DNA of 29,523 nucleotides from Promethearchaeota archaeon. GTDB lineage: Archaea; Asgardarchaeota; Lokiarchaeia; Sigynarchaeales; SOKP01. The notes beneath the pieces were generated by a model, which searched no databases, was not told the DNA's origin, and saw nothing but the letters and a program-made list of their open reading frames with translations. The stretch spans positions 1 to 29,523 of the forward strand of contig WJKD01000436.1 of NCBI GenBank assembly GCA_014729315.1, read 5' to 3'. Positions 24,430 to 29,523 of the stretch are shown piece by piece (within the stretch, counting starts at the first letter, position 1; every line of letters begins with the position of its first letter). Position numbers and translations under genes: made by a program.

Positions 24430-25752
24430 TTATTTTACTTGATAGAACTTATCTTCGAATTCTGGTTTTCCGCTATACTTTTGCATGAATAATAATGGGC
24501 CCTTGTCGAGATTTTTAAAGAAGTATGAAGGAATCCTAATACCTGCTTTTTTAAGTTTTTCTTGGAGTCCTTCTGTAGAAGGCGGACATCCTTCTAACAT
24601 GATTAATTCGTTGATATTTGGATGATTTTTGTTTTTGTTACATTGACATTGACCGACTAAAATCGTTTTATTCATATCGGGAGATGGTTCCATCCTTTTT
24701 CCTGTGAGTACTTCTATTTTATCGAATGGTTTTCCTTTCCACGCAGCTTTAATTCCCATTAAAAGTATACCGTTTAACATCGAACAATAGGTACACATAG
24801 ACTTGTCGTATTTATGATATTTAATCCCAGAAATTCCGGCTTTTTCATAAGGTAAAGGCAAATCGTCGTCTCCCGCGTAAATGTAATCCCATTCGTGATG
24901 CTCAGCTAATTCATCGATATTTTCCCCTTTAATTTCAATATCGGATAAATCTAAGGGTCTTTTTCTTTCATCGGCAGCTTCTTTTAGATGGGGGATGTCA
25001 GAAGGCTCGAATCCTAATAGTTTAGCTCCTACGATGTCAGCAGCTAAAATATCTTTAGAGGCTACTAATATATTCATCCTGTGGGCCTTCCCATCCATGG
25101 CTGGTCCGCGCTCAAGCGAATATATCCCGTCAATAATCGTCAATCCATGAGATATTGAGTTGGGAAGGTGCGCAACATTGTAATCTAAATCGTGTTCAGG
25201 ATCTGCACTATGGAATTTTTTTCGGGAGGGCATATTAATTAAACCCTTTAGATTTTTTATCCCAAGACTAACCATACATTGAGCGTGAGTTTTTAAAACG
25301 GGTAGATCAATTAAAAAATCGGATTCCAACGCAATTTTACTCATTTTAGCGCTAACGCTATTTCTTAAATCAACTTTTTCGTATTTATGTTCGAAAAGAT
25401 TTATCACTTTGACTCCATATCTTTCTTTCAAGTTGTTGTAACCCAATTTCTCAAAAGCGTCCGCAGCAGTTTCTCTGTCTCTCGGATCTTCGGTAATGAT
25501 ACCCTCCCCAATAGTAATGTCTTTTACATCTTTTTTTTCCAATAAATTCACTACATCTTCAACGACTCTCGAAGTAGTCAGAACGCCCCATTTGGGAAAT
25601 ATACAATGTCGATTCCAGTAGACGATATTAGGCTTAATAAAGACTTTATTTTCTTTCGTTAATTCGCTGAAACCTTCGGAAAGTTCTATAACTTTGCGGA
25701 CGGAATCGAGAGGTTTCTCATACTTCACCACAGATACGATTTTCTTATTCAT
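24430..25752 (-). CDS. DUF362 domain protein
   Basis: The 440-residue protein matches the DUF362 family: VFIKPNIVYWN near residue 43, then an IGEGI stretch, VINLFEHKYEKVDL, FLIDLPVLKTHAQCMVSLGIKNLKGL, and a C-terminal region with HGLTIIDGI. The KTHA motif and IKNLKG are diagnostic. Cysteine clusters near the C-terminus (CTYC, CQC) might hold a metal or iron-sulfur cluster, but the classical ferredoxin double CxxCxxC found in some members is not there. The biochemical role of the family is not established; members are often near redox enzymes. GAGCGGT stands 6 bases before ATG 25752. The gene is convergent with the methyltransferase and has no partner on its own strand nearby. Confidence 0.85.
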   Translation of the reverse strand: MNKKIVSVVKYEKPLDSVRKVIELSEGFSELTKENKVFIKPNIVYWNRHCIFPKWGVLTTSRVVEDVVNLLEKKDVKDITIGEGIITEDPRDRETAADAFEKLGYNNLKERYGVKVINLFEHKYEKVDLRNSVSAKMSKIALESDFLIDLPVLKTHAQCMVSLGIKNLKGLINMPSRKKFHSADPEHDLDYNVAHLPNSISHGLTIIDGIYSLERGPAMDGKAHRMNILVASKDILAADIVGAKLLGFEPSDIPHLKEAADERKRPLDLSDIEIKGENIDELAEHHEWDYIYAGDDDLPLPYEKAGISGIKYHKYDKSMCTYCSMLNGILLMGIKAAWKGKPFDKIEVLTGKRMEPSPDMNKTILVGQCQCNKNKNHPNINELIMLEGCPPSTEGLQEKLKKAGIRIPSYFFKNLDKGPLLFMQKYSGKPEFEDKFYQVK

Positions 25753-25937
25753 TTAATACCGCTCTTATATTATTTTTATTCTTTACTAAGATTGAATATA
25801 TTATGTTTTAAAAATAAATTTGTTAATTATAATTCTTAGTAGATTTAAAATTGTCATTTAGGCTTATAGTTCTTATATTTAAACTGAAAGAATAATCGGA
25901 ACATATGAATTAAGAAAAGTTATTGAAAATATTACAA

Positions 25938-26363
25938 CTATTCATCCAAAACACCCTTTTGAGAAATCTCTTGTGGAAGGATTGAAAGCGTAGCAAAAAC
26001 GAACCATGTTTCTTTCAAGGAGATTCTTTTATATATCGTGAAGTTTGTTAAGGACGGTGGTACAGCGAAAGCCATTAAGCTGCCCATTGCAATGCCTATA
26101 GCTACGGGCACGCTTTTAGTTAACGCCCACTTGCCCGCCTTTTTAAGGACCTTCTTTAAGGAATCCCAACGGGTTGGTTTCTCGTTGTGAATCATGAAAG
26201 TCCCAGCGATATCGTAATATTTATCCAGATTCCAGTCGGTCAAGGCATCCGTAATTTGCTCGATAGAAGAAAAGCTAAATTCTTGATACACCTTGTCTAT
26301 ATGTACCATTTTGTCAGATTGAAACAATAGCTTGAATATTTTGCGATCTTTCAAGAAAATCAC
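25938..26363 (-). CDS. Hypothetical protein with a probable membrane segment, 141 residues
   Basis: I do not recognise this protein. The first 60 residues look soluble (VYQEFSFSSIEQITDALTDW), a basic stretch follows (RWDSLKKVLKKAGKWALTK), then a hydrophobic run VPVAIGIAMGSLMAFAVPP that could be one membrane helix, and a second weakly hydrophobic patch (ETWFVFATLSIL). The start is GTG 26363, or a later TTG 26354 or the ATG at residue 19. Base composition is richer in G and C than the flanks. The opposite strand also has open frames here, so strand choice is not certain, though the Lys/Arg-then-hydrophobic layout favours this one. Confidence 0.5.
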   Translation of the reverse strand: MIFLKDRKIFKLLFQSDKMVHIDKVYQEFSFSSIEQITDALTDWNLDKYYDIAGTFMIHNEKPTRWDSLKKVLKKAGKWALTKSVPVAIGIAMGSLMAFAVPPSLTNFTIYKRISLKETWFVFATLSILPQEISQKGVLDE

Positions 26364-26880
26364 TAAATATAATAAAGAGAACGATATTTAATCTTTTATT
26401 ATTAAATTTAAATTTTCTACTATAAATATGTATTTAATTTCGTGGCATTTAACAATTAGACATATGTCTCATCTTCTGCTTAAGCTATGTATCTCAAATG
26501 AAATAAGCGGTTTTAATTGATTATCGATAATTGCAATCACGAAACTTTTTGCTTACACTTTTCTCCGATACCTTTTTTTATTTATACTTCTTCTATGTTG
26601 GCTTAATAGTCTTTTTAGATATTCATCTTTTGATTTTCTAAATCTCGAGTCTAACTTACTCTCAATTAAATAAATATAATTTTTTAATTTAATATATAGT
26701 ATTAAGAGACGATTTATCAGTCAATTTTGACACTTTTTAAATCTAAGCCCTCATGCTTTCTAATAGCATCTTATAGATAAAAATCCAAAAAATTTGCCCT
26801 ACTTTTTTTAGATTCAATTGTTTCTCAGATATTTTATACAACTAATATGTTTGTTTATTACTTAATTCTTAATTCTGTAT
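26364..26880. other. 517-base AT-rich intergenic stretch
   Basis: There is no clear gene here. The minus strand has a stop-free run of 56 codons (26553-26720) coding for a Lys/Arg-rich peptide but lacking any ATG, GTG or TTG. It may be a relic of the end of a gene. The rest is low-complexity A and T with several poly-T runs, some of which may end transcription of the HEAT-like gene on the minus strand. Confidence 0.4.
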
Positions 26881-27522
26881 TCACTTATATTTATTTATGA
26901 AATTCTTTGCAACTTTTCTAGTTTTTGGACTAATACTCTCAATATGTTTTTTAACGAATTTAAATAAAACATCTTTCTTTGGAAAATTTTCATATAATAA
27001 ATGAAAACCCTCAATTAAAAAGCTCATAATCACAGCTTTTTGTTTTTCTGAATATTTTATGCTATTTTCAAAGTCTAATAACCGGTCAACTACTGTTTCT
27101 GATAGTTCTGGTTTAATAGATGCTATTTTTATGACATTTTTTATACAGGCTTCAGCAGTCATTATTCTGTCATCATTTAATAAATTCAAGTAATCATCAA
27201 TAATATCAATAAATTTGTTTTCTTCATCGATTTTTGCTAGCTGAGCAAGTAGAATTAATCCAAAATTCCGATGGTATGAGTTTGAATGAAATAAAAGTTT
27301 ATATATTTCATCCCAGTATTTATAGAGCAATTCGGGTTTTAATGACCCAACTTCTTCTAGGATATCGAAGCAATGGTAATATTTCATTATATGTGAATTA
27401 TTTATCATATTCTCTACGATAAAATCACGGGTCTGTGGATTTGAGATTGCTAATTCTACATACTTTTGTTTTTCAAAATCCTTTTTAGAAATATCATTTA
27501 ACATATCTTCCATATCATTCAT
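26881..27522 (-). CDS. HEAT/armadillo-like helical repeat protein
   Basis: The 213-residue protein is nearly all alpha-helical, with paired helices of about 38 residues each. Examples are LLYKYWDEIYKLLFHSNSYH then RNFGLILLAQLAKID, and RIMTAEACIKNVIKIA then PELSETVVDRLLDF. This is the pattern of HEAT-type repeats that bind other proteins. No catalytic motif is visible. It begins 10 bases after the stop of the transglutaminase-like gene on the same strand, with GAGCTGAT as ribosome binding site, so the two are an operon. A scaffold or adaptor role for the upstream enzyme is the natural guess. Confidence 0.75.
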   Translation of the reverse strand: MNDMEDMLNDISKKDFEKQKYVELAISNPQTRDFIVENMINNSHIMKYYHCFDILEEVGSLKPELLYKYWDEIYKLLFHSNSYHRNFGLILLAQLAKIDEENKFIDIIDDYLNLLNDDRIMTAEACIKNVIKIASIKPELSETVVDRLLDFENSIKYSEKQKAVIMSFLIEGFHLLYENFPKKDVLFKFVKKHIESISPKTRKVAKNFINKYK

Positions 27523-27532
27523 TTTAATCAGC

Positions 27533-28414
27533 TCAGATCCATTTATCTGGGAAACCTTTTTTCCCTAATTGATTACACAGTGTATTAATTGTTTCCAGAG
27601 AAATTCTCTGTTCAGTAGTATCTCTTGCGACTTTATCTAGGAGATTATTATCTTTCTCTGGATTTACTGCGTTTTCTCGACCCATTATTCCCCAACAGTC
27701 CCAAGCTTGCATCTCAATTTTATTCAAGCAGAATAAGTCTCGAATCATATTATCTCTAATAAACCAAAGTCCCTCTAAACCAGGTTCATAAGTTCCATAA
27801 TTCTTTGGGTCATCTGAATTATTTCTACAGATTGACCAAGCTTCGCCACCAGTTAAAAAAAACGATTTGCCAACATTTAAAGGATTAATGTCTATCTGTG
27901 CCATTCCCGCACCAAATTCAGCGGGAATTTTATCTAAGTGTTTCTGGACTTGGTGCATCCAAAGGTCTATTCTTTTCCAATCATTACTAGTCTCATCCCA
28001 GTATTCACATACCCAATGATCAAACTTTTTAATGGGAGCAAAGAAAGTCGCAAATCCAGATCGAATTCTTGAGGGTATTCCCTTATGTCGTAATGAAGCA
28101 CATAGGAGAAGGGATATATCCCTACAATTTCCGAAGAGTTTATTTTTAAAAACTCCATTGGTATTTTTATTATTCGCATTTCTATTAGCGAGGGCTTTTA
28201 GTTTATTTGCTGCACTCTTTATATTCACATCGGATTTATGCTTTTTAGGTATATTAAAAACTCCTAAATTAACCAAAAAATCGATGGCTGTTATATTATG
28301 CATTATATCACATATTCCATTTAGATCTTCTGGAGTTTGCTCAAGAATGTAAAGGTAATCCCCAGGACTGCTTAATAAGCCGTGATTCTTATAAAAATCA
28401 ATTGGATCTTCCAT
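27533..28414 (-). CDS. Transglutaminase-like superfamily protein
   Basis: The 293-residue protein has the papain-like transglutaminase core. The catalytic Cys is C97 in FGNCRDIS, followed by a helix (LLLCASLRHKGIPSRIRSGF), His H133 in FDHWVCEYWD, and Asp D150 in RIDLW. This triad and the GIPSR turn are diagnostic. Bacterial and archaeal members may be proteases, transamidases or peptide-N-glycanase-like enzymes, and I cannot say which. There is no signal peptide, so it acts in the cytoplasm. No good ribosome binding site precedes ATG 28414. The HEAT-like gene follows it in an operon. Confidence 0.85.
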   Translation of the reverse strand: MEDPIDFYKNHGLLSSPGDYLYILEQTPEDLNGICDIMHNITAIDFLVNLGVFNIPKKHKSDVNIKSAANKLKALANRNANNKNTNGVFKNKLFGNCRDISLLLCASLRHKGIPSRIRSGFATFFAPIKKFDHWVCEYWDETSNDWKRIDLWMHQVQKHLDKIPAEFGAGMAQIDINPLNVGKSFFLTGGEAWSICRNNSDDPKNYGTYEPGLEGLWFIRDNMIRDLFCLNKIEMQAWDCWGIMGRENAVNPEKDNNLLDKVARDTTEQRISLETINTLCNQLGKKGFPDKWI

Positions 28415-28602
28415 TTTTTAATTAATTTTTCCTTTTATTTTTTATTAGAAATTATTTATATATGCAAATAAATAAACTAAAAGGGAGTATAGATTTTTTT
28501 TTCATAATAATACAAAAATATTTTGAACTTTCAAGAACATTTTCCTATAATTTATTCAAATATTTAAGAATAATGTCAATATATTACATAAATAACCAAT
28601 AG

Positions 28603-28884
28603 GATCGGTTAAATCAGCTCAACAACAAAAGAAGCATTAGCGAATTATATGATTACCTTGTTTTGTTTGATAAATTTTATTCAATTAACAAATGATTTGA
28701 ATACATAATCAATCCTTATGGAAATAATTACTCTTCATTACAAAAAAGAATAATTCAATTCGCATCAGAATTAGATTAAGTTAAATATCACGATATAACA
28801 GGATTTAATTCTTTAGAAAAAAATTATTTTATAAGGGATCTGCCTTCCCAAAACACAATTACCAGATTAACAAAAATGATTTAA
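28603..28884 (+). pseudogene. Possible decayed coding fragment
   Basis: One frame reads as protein-like sequence (YDYLVLFDKFYSINK, then FEYIINPYGNNYSSLQKRII, then VKYHDITGFNSLEKNYFIRD) broken only by TGA at 28693 and TAA at 28777, and ended by TAA at 28882. In sequence this AT-rich I would expect about one stop per 12 codons by chance; here there are two internal stops in 93 codons. No intact start is visible and I cannot name the parent gene. It could be a chance run. Confidence 0.3.
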
Positions 28885-29082
28885 TCCCCGTCCGAGATTA
28901 AAATGTAAAGAAAAATCCTCAAGTTCTTTGATTTAAATTGTATATAAGAAAATGGCATAAAAATATAACAACATGTCTGGTGTGCAAATAGCTCTTCAAA
29001 TTTTTTATTCCTTTTAAATCTTCATTAAGCGAATTTATCAAATCCCTGTTAACAAAATAATAATATATGAAAAAGAAAAAGA
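28885..29082. other. AT-rich spacer after the decayed fragment
   Basis: I see no gene, RNA or repeat in this stretch. It probably contains the end of transcription of the P-type ATPase gene entering from the right. Confidence 0.35.
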
Positions 29083-29523
29083 TTAAAATGTAATTCTATT
29101 TTTCCTGGCAAAGTATTTAACGCCTTCGAAAGAAACCACGCAAATCATCGATATTGCGAAACACACGAGCCAGTCCAACGCAGTTAAATACATAAACATG
29201 AAATTAATGTTAACCATTGCGAGGGCAACTTGTACTCCGGGTATATACATTAAGGCAAGAAACAATCCAAATAAGAGTCCAATGACGAGATACATGAATC
29301 TGCTGGAATCCTCTATTATTGACTTAATTAAGGACTTATTTGGTCGTCTTATTTGAAAGATTAAAAACGATTCGCAAAAGAAGAGAGTGACCATTAGCAT
29401 TGTGAGCGACTTAGCTGTCCTTAAGTTTGTTCCTTCAGTAAGTCTTGAAGTTGCAGAACTATAAAGGTATCCGTCATTGAAAAAACCAAACTCGTGGTTT
29501 TCCTTAAATACAGGATATATACC
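29083..29523 (-). CDS. C-terminal end of a P-type cation-transporting ATPase (5' end off the window)
   Basis: The frame is open to the right edge, giving 146 visible residues; ATG 29400 is internal. The sequence LRTAKSLTMLMVTLFFCESF and the final membrane helices (about three in view: MLMVTLFFCESFLIFQI, MYLVIGLLFGLFLALMYIPG and LDWLVCFAISMICVVSFEG) match the last membrane segments of calcium/cation P-type ATPases (family P2). In these the conserved T-x-T-x-F-F-Q region precedes the last helices, and the final helix ends with E-x-x-K. The phosphorylation DKTG motif and ATP domain lie outside the window, so ion specificity is unknown. It ends in a short basic tail (KYFARKNRITF). Confidence 0.75.
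   Translation of the reverse strand, partial: GIYPVFKENHEFGFFNDGYLYSSATSRLTEGTNLRTAKSLTMLMVTLFFCESFLIFQIRRPNKSLIKSIIEDSSRFMYLVIGLLFGLFLALMYIPGVQVALAMVNINFMFMYLTALDWLVCFAISMICVVSFEGVKYFARKNRITF

Noticed and set aside
18377..24430. Search of the spacers for tRNA cloverleaves, CRISPR repeats and inverted repeats of insertion sequences
   Set aside because: No GTTCGANNC-type T-loop with matching stems, no regularly spaced repeat and no terminal inverted repeat was seen.
25875..25999. Plus-strand frame reading RKVIENITTIHPKHPFEKSL to a TAG at about 25995
   Set aside because: It looks protein-like but has no start codon before a TAA upstream and overlaps the minus-strand 141-residue gene. It could be a relic, but evidence is too thin to list.
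26030..26190. Plus-strand frame opposite the 141-residue hypothetical protein (KFVKDGGTAKAIKLP)
   Set aside because: No start and no recognisable motif; the minus strand has the longer frame and a membrane-protein-like layout.

Overview
The window looks like a piece of an AT-rich archaeal chromosome, most likely an Asgard archaeon (Promethearchaeota, Lokiarchaeia-like). The taxonomic call is inferred from gene content: Arf-like GTPases joined to longin-like domains, a homologue of the eukaryotic eEF1A lysine methyltransferase EEF1AKMT1, an archaemetzincin, a tungsten-type aldehyde ferredoxin oxidoreductase, and archaeal GAGGG/GGTGAT-type ribosome binding sites with TATA-like promoters. I found no rRNA, tRNA, CRISPR array or intact mobile element.

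Layout. 1-2 kb: a methylisocitrate-lyase/PEP-mutase family enzyme running off the left edge (minus strand), then a divergent medium-chain dehydrogenase. 2-8.2 kb: two tandem minus-strand paralogues of about 970-990 residues, each with longin-like domain, Arf-like GTPase, second longin-like domain, PAS (PAS in one, GAF in the other) and a histidine-kinase module. The downstream copy keeps the kinase residues; the upstream copy has lost them. 8.3-15.6 kb: an ABC ATPase and two FtsX/MacB-type permeases. They are interrupted by an iron alcohol dehydrogenase/aldehyde ferredoxin oxidoreductase pair and by the EEF1AKMT1-like gene, yet all three transporter genes carry the same upstream DNA element. 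15.8-18.6 kb (plus strand): a pyruvate-kinase C-terminal-domain protein, threonine ammonia-lyase, archaemetzincin and a 50-residue protein. 18.8-20.5 kb: an acyl-CoA synthetase. 20.7-24.4 kb: an acidic hypothetical, an HDAC-family deacetylase, a ribbon-helix-helix/zinc-ribbon protein, a MarR regulator, and a winged-helix/methyltransferase pair. 24.4-29.5 kb: a DUF362 protein, a membrane-associated hypothetical, a transglutaminase-like/HEAT gene pair, a decayed-looking stretch, and the C-terminal end of a P-type cation ATPase entering from the right edge.

How the genes may work together. The strongest candidate for an undescribed system is the tandem GTPase-sensor-kinase pair: small-GTPase switching and two-component sensing in one polypeptide, with a kinase-dead partner beside it. 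No receiver-domain protein is in the window, so its output is unknown. A second theme is translation initiation. The dehydrogenase and the upstream GTPase-kinase, and possibly the acyl-CoA synthetase, have reading frames that extend past their first canonical start to an AUA or AUU codon placed as a start should be. A third is a small regulon in which scattered ABC-transporter genes share one upstream element.
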